From contig NZ_RJUF01000192.1 of assembly GCF_024343775.1 (NCBI RefSeq), forward strand, positions 22,920-86,919: DNA of 64,000 nt, given 5' to 3'. The translations under genes were made by a program, and so were the position numbers. Within the stretch, counting starts at the first letter, position 1, and the number at the start of each line of letters is the position of its first letter. This DNA comes from Lacihabitans soyangensis. GTDB lineage: Bacteria; Bacteroidota; Bacteroidia; Cytophagales; Spirosomataceae. Below, piece by piece: positions 36,263-45,206 of the stretch. Under the pieces are notes generated by a model that saw only the letters and a list, made by a program, of their open reading frames with translations, was not told the origin of the DNA and ran no database searches.

Positions 36263-37119
36263 TTGCGGTATCTAAAAAGTTGTATTAAACTGCTTACATA
36301 GTCCGAACCCGATTCTATCGAAAGATAATTGGCCTTATTTTGCTTACAAAGTTTTTCGAGTTGATTGCTATTATCCTCAAACAAATCCTTCATTTCACGC
36401 TTAAAAAATCTTGAACTTGTGTTTATCCATGATGTTTTGCCAGCTTCTTTGTCGTAAACTGGCACTATGCCGAGGCTGGGTAAATTAACCTCGCGTTTAT
36501 CGAAAATATGCAAAACAACCAGGTCGTGTTTACGGGCCAATGCTTTTAGGTTGTGGGCGTAGTCTTTGTCAAGAAAATCAGAAATCAAAATAATCACACT
36601 CTTACGTTTCAGAATATTCAAAGCAAAAGCTATGGCTTCCTGTAAATTTGTTTTGAGCGAAAGCGGCTCAAGCCGGAACATTTTAGAAATGAGGTTATAA
36701 GCTTGCTTCATGCCCGCCTCAGGCTTAAGATAAAGTTCTTTTTGATCAGAGAAACAATACAAACCCACTTGACTAGCCTCTTTTATGGCCGAAAGCGTGA
36801 GAACGCCACAAATTTCCTTGGCAGTATCTATTTTAAGAGAGCCGTCTTTGCCGACATCTTGCGAGCCGCTGACGTCGAGCATAAAAAACACGGTTTGTTC
36901 TTTTTCCTCTTTGAAAATCTTTACATAGGCTCCGTGGCCTTTGGCGGTAGCAACCCAGTCGATTGCCCTGACATCATCGCCATATTGGTAGGTTCTGAGG
37001 TCGCTAAACTCCAAACCAGTACCTTTAAAAACCGAGCTAAAGTTGCCATTCAGGTGCGAATTGACAGCCTTTCTGATTTTTATTTCGTACTTGTTGAGCT
37101 TATTGATGATGTCTTTCAC
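36259..37119 (-). CDS. DUF58 domain protein (VWA-type)
   Basis: 286 residues. DUF58 features are GTGLEFSDLRTYQYGDDVRAIDW and the MIDAS-like DVSGSQD in a VWA fold (FFMLDVSGSQDVG). DUF58 proteins normally work with a MoxR-type AAA+ ATPase; none is next to it here, since the upstream neighbour is divergent. The operon with the BatD-like gene is clear. Identification is secure; the missing ATPase is presumably elsewhere in the genome. Confidence 0.88.
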   Translation of the reverse strand: MKDIINKLNKYEIKIRKAVNSHLNGNFSSVFKGTGLEFSDLRTYQYGDDVRAIDWVATAKGHGAYVKIFKEEKEQTVFFMLDVSGSQDVGKDGSLKIDTAKEICGVLTLSAIKEASQVGLYCFSDQKELYLKPEAGMKQAYNLISKMFRLEPLSLKTNLQEAIAFALNILKRKSVIILISDFLDKDYAHNLKALARKHDLVVLHIFDKREVNLPSLGIVPVYDKEAGKTSWINTSSRFFKREMKDLFEDNSNQLEKLCKQNKANYLSIESGSDYVSSLIQLFRYRK

Positions 37120-37220
37120 TCTACCAAACTTTCTGTTTTAACGAAATTTATGAACTTTGATTTAACCCCACTCCCTTATAATTACTTATTTTTGTTTTTA
37201 ATATCTAAAAAATAAAGACA

Positions 37221-37565
37221 TTGGGTAATTTTGGCATAAAAATAGTATTTATTTCGTTGACATGTTTTTTTTCTTGCAAGTCTTCGTCCGAAGATGTGAT
37301 TGATAAAAAAACTATGGCGATAGTTTTTGCTGAATTAAAAACCGCAGAAGCTAAAGTAAGTAGATTAAACCTGACTGGAGTAGATTCATCAAGAGTTGCC
37401 TTTAAATATTTAGAGAAACAGATTTACAAAAAATACAAAGTAGACTCAGCACAGTATCTTAAAAGCTTTGATTTCTACGCCAAAGACAAAAAACAACTGC
37501 TATCTATTTATATCGAGGCAGAAAAAATAATTGAAAAAAACAAAAATAAAAATACGGCTTACTGA
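37221..37565 (+). CDS. DUF4296 domain lipoprotein
   Basis: 114 residues starting at TTG 37221; the only in-frame ATG comes 31 codons later and would remove the lipoprotein signal (lipobox FFSC). The rest is the DUF4296 helical pattern: AIVFAELKTAEAKVSRLNL, then the YKKYKVDSAQYLKSFDFYAKD motif. Function unknown, typical of Bacteroidetes. The stop is directly followed by the ATG of the polyprenol-mannose synthase gene. Confidence 0.8.
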   Translation: MGNFGIKIVFISLTCFFSCKSSSEDVIDKKTMAIVFAELKTAEAKVSRLNLTGVDSSRVAFKYLEKQIYKKYKVDSAQYLKSFDFYAKDKKQLLSIYIEAEKIIEKNKNKNTAY

Positions 37566-38294
37566 ATGAAAAATCTGGTAATCATACCTACCTACAACGA
37601 AATCGAAAACATCGAGGCCATCATCAAAGCGGTTTTTAACTTACCCGTTTGGTTTGATGTTTTGATAGTAGACGATGGTTCGCCAGATGGTACGGCTCAA
37701 AAAGTAAAAGAACTTCAGCAGCTGTTTCCTTCACAACTGCATTTGGAGGAACGTAAGGGAAAACAAGGCTTGGGTACGGCCTATATTCATGGTTTTAAAT
37801 GGGCTTTGGCCAAAGGCTTTCAGTATATTTATGAGATGGACGCCGATTTTTCTCATAATCCTGCCGACTTAGTAAAATTATACAAAGCGTGTTTGGAAGA
37901 AGGAAACGACGTAGCCATTGGTTCTCGATATATCAACGGTGTAAATGTAGTCAACTGGCCCATTGGCCGAGTATTGATGTCTTATGGAGCCGGAATTTAT
38001 GTAAGATTTTTGACCGGCATGCCTATTATGGACCCTACGGGTGGTTTTATTTGCTATTCGAGAGAAGTATTAGAAACGATTCCTTTAGATAAAATCCGTT
38101 TTGTGGGTTATGCCTTTCAGATAGAGATGAAATTTAATGCTTATCTGTTTAAATTTAAGATAAAAGAGGTGCCTATCATTTTTACTGATAGGACACTCGG
38201 ACAATCTAAAATGTCAACCAAAATATTCCAAGAAGCCGTTTTTGGTGTTGTAATGATGAAAATCTGGAGCCTCTTTAAGAGCTTCAAAAGATAA
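37566..38294 (+). CDS. Polyprenol monophosphomannose synthase (DPM1-like)
   Basis: 242 residues, GT2 family. Catalytic motifs are IPTYNEIENI, the acidic VDDGSPDGTA, EMDADFSHNP (DxD) and DPTGGF. It transfers mannose (or another sugar) from GDP-mannose to a polyprenyl phosphate on the inner membrane; the C-terminus lacks the membrane segments of the GtrB type. It starts immediately after the DUF4296 stop, so both are co-expressed. Confidence 0.88.
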   Translation: MKNLVIIPTYNEIENIEAIIKAVFNLPVWFDVLIVDDGSPDGTAQKVKELQQLFPSQLHLEERKGKQGLGTAYIHGFKWALAKGFQYIYEMDADFSHNPADLVKLYKACLEEGNDVAIGSRYINGVNVVNWPIGRVLMSYGAGIYVRFLTGMPIMDPTGGFICYSREVLETIPLDKIRFVGYAFQIEMKFNAYLFKFKIKEVPIIFTDRTLGQSKMSTKIFQEAVFGVVMMKIWSLFKSFKR

Positions 38295-38300
38295 AAACTT

Positions 38301-39938
38301 CTACTTTTTAGCCTTCAAGGCATCTAATTGATCTTGTCTAACGGTTGGGTATTTTATGCCCAATTGCTCCAAATAAGTGCTGTATTTGCTTGGGTCATAA
38401 TGATACTTTTTAAGCTCAGGATTGAAAGTTTGCATTATGCTGGTATTCAACTGAATAGCTGGCTTGTCATCTTTCGAAATCAATGGCGTGTACTTTTGGT
38501 CTTTGGTTTGAACATTGTTGTAATACTCCCAGGCATCTTTTAGAATTTGAGGTTTGTAGAGCAAATCCAGAATCGTCATTGCTTCAACCTTCGCACCTGC
38601 CGTACAACCTTTATGGGCTATCGGAGTAGCCATGGTAATGGCATTTGCCCAGTGGTGACCTGGCATGCCTGGCATATTTGAAGGATATCTTAGTACAATG
38701 GTAGGTAATGACCAAGAAATATCAGCGATGTCGTCAGAACCACCTTGTCTGATAACCAAAGGCGAATAGACAGGCTCAGAAACGGAGTCTAATTCCATGG
38801 CCAAACCATTAATTTCAGGAGATTTTAATTCTATTTGTGATGCTTTAGCGAGAAGCTGATCTTCTTCCGACCATTTAGGTAAACCCACCTTCTTGATATT
38901 TTGGTAAGCAGTAGCAGCCAAAGCCTTATTGAAATGCCCCGGCCAAGCACTTCCCAATATCTCGTAAGTGAATTTTGTGTCTGTCATAAGTGCGGCACCT
39001 TCGGCGATTTTTATCCCGTTATCGAATAAATTCTTGATTTTAGGATAAGTTCTTTCTCTGAAATAGTACCAAACTGTGGCTTTTGATGGAACCACGTTGG
39101 GCTGGTCGCCGCCATCAGAAATTACGTAGTGCGACCTTTGTGTAGTTTCCAAATGCTCTCTTTTGAAGTTCCAGCCGATATTCATTAACTCTACAGCATC
39201 CAAGGCACTCTTTCCTCTCCAAGGTGCTCCTGCGGCATGTGCGGCTGCACCTTCAAAATGAAATTTTACAGAAACCAAGCCTGTGTTTCCTGCATCGCCC
39301 CAAGACACTCCAAGATTGTTGGCCACATGGGTAAAAATGCAAGCATCCACATCTTTGAAATAGCCTTCTCGCACAAAAATAGCCTTTGTACCAACCTGTT
39401 CCTCAGCCACACCCGGCCAAAGCATGAGCGTGCCTGGTATTTTTTCTCTTTCCATGATCTCTTTCAAAGCCAGAGCGGCAGTAATGTTAAGTGCCTGACC
39501 TGAATTATGACCTTCGCCATGGCCTGGAGCACCTTCCACAATTGGATCTTTGTAGGCCACTCCCGGCTTTTGAGATGCTTTCGGGATACAATCCACATCG
39601 GAGCCGATAGCAATAACGGGTTTACCGCTTCCCCATTTGGCTATCCATGCTGTCGGAATATTGGCAATGCCCTTTTCTACTGTAAAACCTTTCTTTTCTA
39701 ATAGTTCGGTGAGGTATTTTGAGGTTTCATACTCTTGAAAGCCCAGCTCGCTGAAGCTAAACAGCATATCGTTGATTTCTTGGGTGAGTTTTTGGTTGTT
39801 GTCTATTTTGGTGATAACCTCTTGTTTCAGTAGCTCCAGTTTATCTGGTTCAGCAGGTTTCTTTTTAGTGTTTTTCTGAGAATAGGCATAATTTGCCACA
39901 ATCGTGACAAAAAGAAGGAAGAGTATGTTTTTTTTCAT
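38301..39938 (-). CDS. M20-family amidohydrolase, exported
   Basis: 545 residues from the ATG at 39938; the open frame to 39965 lies upstream of the signal peptide. M20 metal sites are visible: GSDVDCIPKASQ, GEGHNSGQALN, GVAEEQVGTKAIF and a late RQGGSDD, with the last His region PGHHWANAI. The closest well-studied relatives are AbgB-type aminobenzoyl-glutamate amidohydrolases. With a signal peptide it should act in the periplasm. It converges on the polyprenol-mannose synthase gene with a 6-bp gap. Confidence 0.85.
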   Translation of the reverse strand: MKKNILFLLFVTIVANYAYSQKNTKKKPAEPDKLELLKQEVITKIDNNQKLTQEINDMLFSFSELGFQEYETSKYLTELLEKKGFTVEKGIANIPTAWIAKWGSGKPVIAIGSDVDCIPKASQKPGVAYKDPIVEGAPGHGEGHNSGQALNITAALALKEIMEREKIPGTLMLWPGVAEEQVGTKAIFVREGYFKDVDACIFTHVANNLGVSWGDAGNTGLVSVKFHFEGAAAHAAGAPWRGKSALDAVELMNIGWNFKREHLETTQRSHYVISDGGDQPNVVPSKATVWYYFRERTYPKIKNLFDNGIKIAEGAALMTDTKFTYEILGSAWPGHFNKALAATAYQNIKKVGLPKWSEEDQLLAKASQIELKSPEINGLAMELDSVSEPVYSPLVIRQGGSDDIADISWSLPTIVLRYPSNMPGMPGHHWANAITMATPIAHKGCTAGAKVEAMTILDLLYKPQILKDAWEYYNNVQTKDQKYTPLISKDDKPAIQLNTSIMQTFNPELKKYHYDPSKYSTYLEQLGIKYPTVRQDQLDALKAKK

Positions 39939-40039
39939 AGTTTGAGAGAGTTTTTTCTTTGTCAAATATATCCAAATTTTGATTTGAGGACTACATTGGC
40001 TACCTTTATTTTATTAAACCTTGTCATCAACCCTTTTTT

Positions 40040-42571
40040 ATGAAAATTAAAATTGCCTTATTTCTATTCCTAATTCCCTCGTTTGTTTTCCCTCAAGTTG
40101 GTCTAGATTACTACTTACCCAAAAACGTAACTTATAACAGTAAAATACCTACACCAAAGGCTTTCCTTGGTTATGAGGTAGGGGAGCAACACGCCAGTCC
40201 TTATGAAATTTTTGCCTATTACAGAGAAGTAGCCAAGTATTCGGATAGGATAAAATTAGAAACCTACGCTCGTTCTTTCGAAAATCGGGAGTTGATGTTG
40301 GCCACAGTTTCTTCACCAAAAAACCTAGCAAATATTGATCAAATTAGAACAGAGCATTTAAAGTTGGCCAATTCTGAGGTTTCGAAAAACCTTAAACCCG
40401 AGCAAATGCCTATAGTAGTTTGGATGGGTTATTCGGTACACGGAAATGAGGCCTCTGGTATGAATTCTTCCTTGTTGACGATTTATTATCTCGCAGCAGC
40501 CCAAGGAGCTGAGATAGACGCATTATTAAATGAAAGTATAATTTTAGTAGACCCCAGTATTAATCCTGATGGTGCAACTAGGTTTTCAACTTGGGTAAAC
40601 CAAAATAAGAGCCAAAGCTTGGTTTCGGATGCCAATTCTAGAGAGTTTAAAGAAACTTGGCCAGGAGGTCGTACCAATCACTATTGGTTTGATATGAACC
40701 GCGACTGGCTTTACCAACAATTGCCCGAAAGTAAAGGTCGTTTGGTGAAATATTATGACTGGTTGCCCAATGTCTTGACGGACCATCACGAGATGGGAAG
40801 CAACTCTACATTTTTCTTTCAACCCGGCATACCTGCACGTACACACCCGATGACACCCGTTAAAAACATTGAACTAACGAGTAAAATCGGGCAGTTTCAT
40901 GCCGCTGGATTGGATAGTATTGGCTCTTATTATTATACCAAAGAAAACTACGATGACTTCTATTATGGTAAAGGTTCAACACTTCCGGATGTGAACGGTG
41001 CCATAGGGATTTTGTTCGAACAAGCTTCTTCTCGCGGACATTTGCAAGAGAGTGTCAATGGTATTTTGAGTTTCCCTTTTACGGTTAGAAATCAATTCTC
41101 AGCAACACTTTCTACTTTGAAAGCTTCCAAAAGTATGAGAAATGAGTTGCTGACTTACATGAGAGATTTTTATGCTGAAAAATCAACAGATGAAGTAAAA
41201 GCATATGTTTTTGGCGGAGGAAATGACCCAGTCAGAACTTGGGAAATGGTAAATGTGATGTTGAGAAACAAAGTGGAGGTGTATAAATTATCAAAAAACG
41301 AAACTTTGGGTAATGCTCAATTTTCAAATTCGGATGCTTACGTAGTGCCCATGAATCAGCCCAAACATAGATTGGTGAAGTCGCTTTTTGAAAAACGAAC
41401 CACTTTTGCCGACAGTGCTTTTTATGATATTTCGGCTTGGACGCTTCCATTGTGTATGAATGTGCCTTTTGCGGAGTCAAAAACAGCCGTTTCTTTGGGT
41501 CAAAAACTTTCAGAAGTGAACTTCCCGATGGGCAAAGTGGTAGGTAATAGCAGCTATTCTTATCTTTTTGAATGGGACGGATATTTTGCAGCAAGAACAG
41601 CTTACGAGTTGCTCAACAAGGGATACAAATTGAAATACGCCACCGAACCATTTGAGGCTGTGGTTGATGGAAAAAGCAAAGCCTTTTCTTATGGCACAGT
41701 GCAGATTTTATGTGAAGGAAATGATCCAAAAGCATATTTGGAGGAGCTTGCTAAACGTGACGGAACGGTTTTCTATGGTCAAAAAACAGGTCTTACTCAA
41801 AGTGGAATTAATTTGGGTAGCGAGAAATTTAGAAGAATGGAAAAGCCACAAGCACTCATGATTGTGGGCGATGGCGTGGATTATAACGATGCAGGCGAAG
41901 TTTGGCATTTGTTGGACCAAAGAGTTAGTATTCCACTTAGTCACATGGACATTGCCTCTGTAAATCGAGCTGATTTGACCAAATACACGCATATCATTAT
42001 CAACCAAGGCAGGTATGCTGATCTTTCTGATGAAAAAATTAAAGGGTTTTTGTCAAAAGGTGGAACAGTAGTAGCACTTGGAGATGGAGCAGCTTGGTTG
42101 TCTCAAAAGAAAATCGGGACGGTCGGTATTAAACCAGAAGCCTCGAATGACGGTAAAAGTAAAAGACCATTTGTTTCAAAAAGTGGTTATGATGGTGCTT
42201 TGGTAACGAGCGGAGCTATTTTGGAAGCGAAACTTGATCCAAGCCACCCACTATGCTACGGATACAAACAAAGTACACTTCCGATTTTCAAGGTAAATAA
42301 TGTAACCTTTGAAGAAACTGGAAACCCGTACAACACGCCACTTATTTTTACAGATAAACCTCTGATGGCTGGTTATGTGCATCCCAAAAACTTGGAGAGA
42401 TTTAAGAATAGTCCAGCGATTATAGCTCAGACTTTTGGCCAGGGTAAGATTGTAAGTATTTCAGATAATCCAAATTTCAGAGCGTTTTGGTACGGAACAA
42501 ACAAGCTGTTTTTAAATTCCCTTTTCTTTAGCAGTGGTATTTCTGCTGGCAGATTTGAAGACGAAGATTAA
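40040..42571 (+). CDS. Zinc carboxypeptidase, M14 family, exported
   Basis: 843 residues with a signal peptide. The catalytic domain (about 60-370) has the zinc motif HGNE at residues 134-137, then INPDGATRFSTW, WFDMNRDWL, and the third zinc ligand in DHHEMGSNST. Beyond residue 380 is a long glutamine-amidotransferase-like region (GGTVVALGDGAAWL) typical of large Bacteroidetes M14 proteins. It releases C-terminal amino acids from extracellular peptides. The hydrolase gene follows 22 bp downstream. Confidence 0.88.
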   Translation: MKIKIALFLFLIPSFVFPQVGLDYYLPKNVTYNSKIPTPKAFLGYEVGEQHASPYEIFAYYREVAKYSDRIKLETYARSFENRELMLATVSSPKNLANIDQIRTEHLKLANSEVSKNLKPEQMPIVVWMGYSVHGNEASGMNSSLLTIYYLAAAQGAEIDALLNESIILVDPSINPDGATRFSTWVNQNKSQSLVSDANSREFKETWPGGRTNHYWFDMNRDWLYQQLPESKGRLVKYYDWLPNVLTDHHEMGSNSTFFFQPGIPARTHPMTPVKNIELTSKIGQFHAAGLDSIGSYYYTKENYDDFYYGKGSTLPDVNGAIGILFEQASSRGHLQESVNGILSFPFTVRNQFSATLSTLKASKSMRNELLTYMRDFYAEKSTDEVKAYVFGGGNDPVRTWEMVNVMLRNKVEVYKLSKNETLGNAQFSNSDAYVVPMNQPKHRLVKSLFEKRTTFADSAFYDISAWTLPLCMNVPFAESKTAVSLGQKLSEVNFPMGKVVGNSSYSYLFEWDGYFAARTAYELLNKGYKLKYATEPFEAVVDGKSKAFSYGTVQILCEGNDPKAYLEELAKRDGTVFYGQKTGLTQSGINLGSEKFRRMEKPQALMIVGDGVDYNDAGEVWHLLDQRVSIPLSHMDIASVNRADLTKYTHIIINQGRYADLSDEKIKGFLSKGGTVVALGDGAAWLSQKKIGTVGIKPEASNDGKSKRPFVSKSGYDGALVTSGAILEAKLDPSHPLCYGYKQSTLPIFKVNNVTFEETGNPYNTPLIFTDKPLMAGYVHPKNLERFKNSPAIIAQTFGQGKIVSISDNPNFRAFWYGTNKLFLNSLFFSSGISAGRFEDED

Positions 42572-42593
42572 GAATATCTTTTAACCAGATAAA

Positions 42594-43448
42594 ATGAGTT
42601 ATCAAACCATTATCATCATCATTTTGGTGTATTTAGGAATAAATATTCTGGTTTATTTCATACAGGAATTTTTCATATTTAAGCCTGAAAAGCTCTCCGA
42701 GGACTTCGAGTTTAAGTATGAATTTCCGTTTGAAGAGCTCAATTTCACAATTTCTGAAAAAGAAAAAATCAACGGACTTCGCTTTTTTACAGAAGAAAAA
42801 GAAAAGCATGGCGTGGTGATTTATTTTCATGGAAATACGAGAAGCATAAAAGGTTGGGCAAAGTATTCTAGAGATTTTACCAATCATGGTTATGATGTGA
42901 TAATGATAGACTATCGTGGTTTTGGAAAGAGCAAAGGCAAACGCTCTGAAACTGCGATGAAAAAGGACGCTCAGCATGTTTACAACAAAATGAAGTTTGA
43001 GTTGAAATATCCTGAAAACAAAATTATCATTTATGGCAGGTCTTTGGGTTCCGGTTTTGCGGCAAAATTGGCTTCGTCTAATCGGCCTAAAATGCTGATT
43101 TTGGATGCTCCTTATTATAGTTTATCGCAATTAACGAATAGATTCCTCCCCTTTTTACCTGTTTCTATTCTTTTGAGGTTCAAAGTCCGCACGGACCAAT
43201 GGCTCAAATATTGCCGTTGCCCGATATTCATTATTCATGGTACTAAGGATAGTTTGATACCTATGAGTTCGAGCGTGCGGTTGGCAAAAACGGCTCCATT
43301 AAACACACATTTAGTGCCGATTTATGGTGGTGGACACAACGATTTGCCTTCGTTTCCAGAATATCATAGGGCATTGAAAGACATCTTATTGGACCAATAT
43401 GACCATTTTGACAAGCAGATTTTTGGCGATATGGGTTTTAATGCTTGA
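42594..43448 (+). CDS. Alpha/beta hydrolase with membrane anchor
   Basis: 284 residues. An N-terminal membrane helix (IIIIILVYLGINILVYFI) anchors an alpha/beta-hydrolase domain with oxyanion motif YFHGNTRS, nucleophile elbow GRSLGSG, acid in HGTKDSLIPM and catalytic His in GGGHNDLP. It is of the Bem46/YfhR-like type. The substrate is unknown. It probably shares a transcript with the upstream carboxypeptidase. Confidence 0.85.
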   Translation: MSYQTIIIIILVYLGINILVYFIQEFFIFKPEKLSEDFEFKYEFPFEELNFTISEKEKINGLRFFTEEKEKHGVVIYFHGNTRSIKGWAKYSRDFTNHGYDVIMIDYRGFGKSKGKRSETAMKKDAQHVYNKMKFELKYPENKIIIYGRSLGSGFAAKLASSNRPKMLILDAPYYSLSQLTNRFLPFLPVSILLRFKVRTDQWLKYCRCPIFIIHGTKDSLIPMSSSVRLAKTAPLNTHLVPIYGGGHNDLPSFPEYHRALKDILLDQYDHFDKQIFGDMGFNA

Positions 43449-43597
43449 TAGAATTTAGTTTTTTTATTGAGAAGTCTAGCGAAGCTATTAATTTCGCATG
43501 TAATATTTAAATAAGCAACCTCAACTAAGACTTTCAGACAAACAAAGAAACATCATTTCTTTGCCTCAAAGCGTCTTAGCGGTAAAAAAATAAACAA

Positions 43598-44449
43598 ATG
43601 GAAATCTTAAAGGAAGATTTAATAGCATTTATCAAAAACGCCCTCCACGAAGACATCAGAGAAGGTGACCACACTTCTAACTCCACGGTGCCTGAAAACG
43701 CCCAAGGAAAGGCTCGTTTGTTGGTAAAAGACAATGGAATTGTGGCAGGTGTGGAATTGGCCGAGCTGATTTTCAAAACCGTAGACCCAAACCTCAAGGT
43801 GGAGGTATTAATTAAAGACGGCGAACCGATAGAATATGGCCAGATAGTGCTTTATGTGGAGGGAAATGACCGTTCGATTTTGACAGCGGAGCGTCTAGTG
43901 CTCAACTGTATGCAACGCATGAGTGGTATAGCCACAGTAACCAACGAAATAGTTAAGAAACTAGAAGGAACCAAATGTAAAGTTCTGGACACCAGAAAGA
44001 CAACTCCGGGTTTCAGGCTATTAGAAAAATGGGCGGTTAAGATTGGCGGAGGAGTAAACCACCGTTTTGGTCTCTTCGACATGATTTTGATTAAAGACAA
44101 CCATGTGGACTATGCCGGTGGTATTAAAAATGCACTTTTTGCCGCTCAAAAATATTTAAAAGACAAAAATCTAGACCTACCGATAGAGATAGAGGTTCGA
44201 AACCTCACAGAACTTCAAGAGGTCTTGGAAGTAGGCGGAGTTGTACGCATCATGTTGGATAATTTTGACTATGAAAAAACCAAGGAAGCCATCAAGATAA
44301 TAGATGGCAGATTTCCAGTTGAGTCTTCAGGCAACATAAACCCGCAAACTGTCCGTGCTTATGCTGATTGTGGTGTAGATTATGTTTCTATGGGTTATTT
44401 GACTCATTCTGCGAAGAGTTTGGACTTGAGTTTGAAGGCGATGAAATGA
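43598..44449 (+). CDS. nadC: Nicotinate-nucleotide pyrophosphorylase
   Basis: 283 residues, full length. Motifs are EGDHTSNSTVP, RKTTPGFRLLEKWAVKIGGG (phosphoribosyl and quinolinate binding), HRFGLFDMILIKDNH and VEVRNLTE-like EIEVRN. It converts quinolinate and PRPP to nicotinate mononucleotide in de novo NAD synthesis. Monocistronic; the repeat block starts 2 bp past its stop. Confidence 0.96.
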   Translation: MEILKEDLIAFIKNALHEDIREGDHTSNSTVPENAQGKARLLVKDNGIVAGVELAELIFKTVDPNLKVEVLIKDGEPIEYGQIVLYVEGNDRSILTAERLVLNCMQRMSGIATVTNEIVKKLEGTKCKVLDTRKTTPGFRLLEKWAVKIGGGVNHRFGLFDMILIKDNHVDYAGGIKNALFAAQKYLKDKNLDLPIEIEVRNLTELQEVLEVGGVVRIMLDNFDYEKTKEAIKIIDGRFPVESSGNINPQTVRAYADCGVDYVSMGYLTHSAKSLDLSLKAMK

Positions 44450-44450
44450 G

Positions 44451-44646
44451 TCACTTCGGCTCACTTCGGCTCCGCTCAGTGACCGACAGTCACTTCGGCT
44501 CCGCTCAGTGACCATCGCACAGTGGCCAATGCTCATTTCGGCTCCGCTCAGTGACCGACGCACAGTGGCCGGTGCTCATTTCGGCTCCGCTCAGTGACCG
44601 TCGCACAGTGGCCGGTGCTCACTTCGACTTCGCTCAGTGACCGACG
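44451..44646. repeat. Tandem 43-bp REP-like units after nadC
   Basis: The block holds about four to five partial and full copies of a unit starting tcatttcggctccgctcag and containing a gcacagtggccggtgc part; the most regular copies are 43 bp apart. Each unit is partly palindromic. It lies between nadC and the next gene with no gene inside. Contiguous copies and no unique spacers distinguish it from a CRISPR array. The core resembles a short repeat dispersed in many Bacteroidetes genomes. Confidence 0.75.
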
Positions 44647-44710
44647 TTATTTAAATTAGTATGTAAAACTTTGTGCCTCAATGCCTTTTGCCTTGATGCC
44701 TTTCTAAAAA

Positions 44711-45106
44711 ATGAAAAAAGACATAGAATTTCCTCAAAACGATAATATCCTCATCGCAGTGGCACCTTCTGAGTTTGAGCAGTGGGATGTGTTTTTAATC
44801 AATAAAGGAACTCAAAAGATTGATAATTTGCTTATTACCTCTACAGGATATGGATTTAACGGAAACGGAGATAAAATATCAACTAGTACTTTAAGGCATT
44901 TTTACGATAACTTTGGACCTAATTCTGTTCAGGAAATAGAAAAAATAGACCCTTCTGTTTTTCATCTAAACAATGAATATTGGATCAGTTATTGGATTGG
45001 CGGTCAGCTTTATGACCGAAGATTCGTTTTTGTTCCTGAGAGTATTTCGCTTAAGAACTGCATTTTTGTTAGTCTTCTGGGTAAAGAAGCTGTTTTGCAT
45101 GCCTAA
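44711..45106 (+). CDS. Conserved small protein of unknown function (131 aa)
   Basis: 131 residues, no signal or membrane segment. Segments such as DVFLINKGTQKIDNLLIT, TSTLRHFYDNFGPNS, FHLNNEYWISYWIGGQLYD and RRFVFVPESI are typical of a Bacteroidetes protein family that has been labelled, probably wrongly, as phenylalanyl-tRNA synthetase subunit alpha. It is too small for that role. Function unknown. It follows the repeat block and converges on the AraC gene. Confidence 0.7.
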   Translation: MKKDIEFPQNDNILIAVAPSEFEQWDVFLINKGTQKIDNLLITSTGYGFNGNGDKISTSTLRHFYDNFGPNSVQEIEKIDPSVFHLNNEYWISYWIGGQLYDRRFVFVPESISLKNCIFVSLLGKEAVLHA

Positions 45107-45157
45107 TTTATCAGGCTTGATTTCATTTTTATCGAATGGCCTCCAAATTTTGGCATA

Positions 45158-45186
45158 AAAAAACCGCCAAATCACTTTGGCGGTTT
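45158..45186 (-). terminator. Rho-independent terminator of the AraC gene
   Basis: A 10-bp perfect stem (45161-45170 with 45177-45186, loop of 6) is flanked by an A-run that reads as T on the minus strand. It lies 20 bp past the AraC stop and may also stop plus-strand transcription. Confidence 0.8.
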
Positions 45187-45206
45187 CCTAATATCTCATG
45201 TATATT

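Noticed and set aside
44451..44646. Possible CRISPR array
   Set aside because: The units touch each other and the intervening parts are themselves repeated, with no unique spacers and no cas genes nearby.
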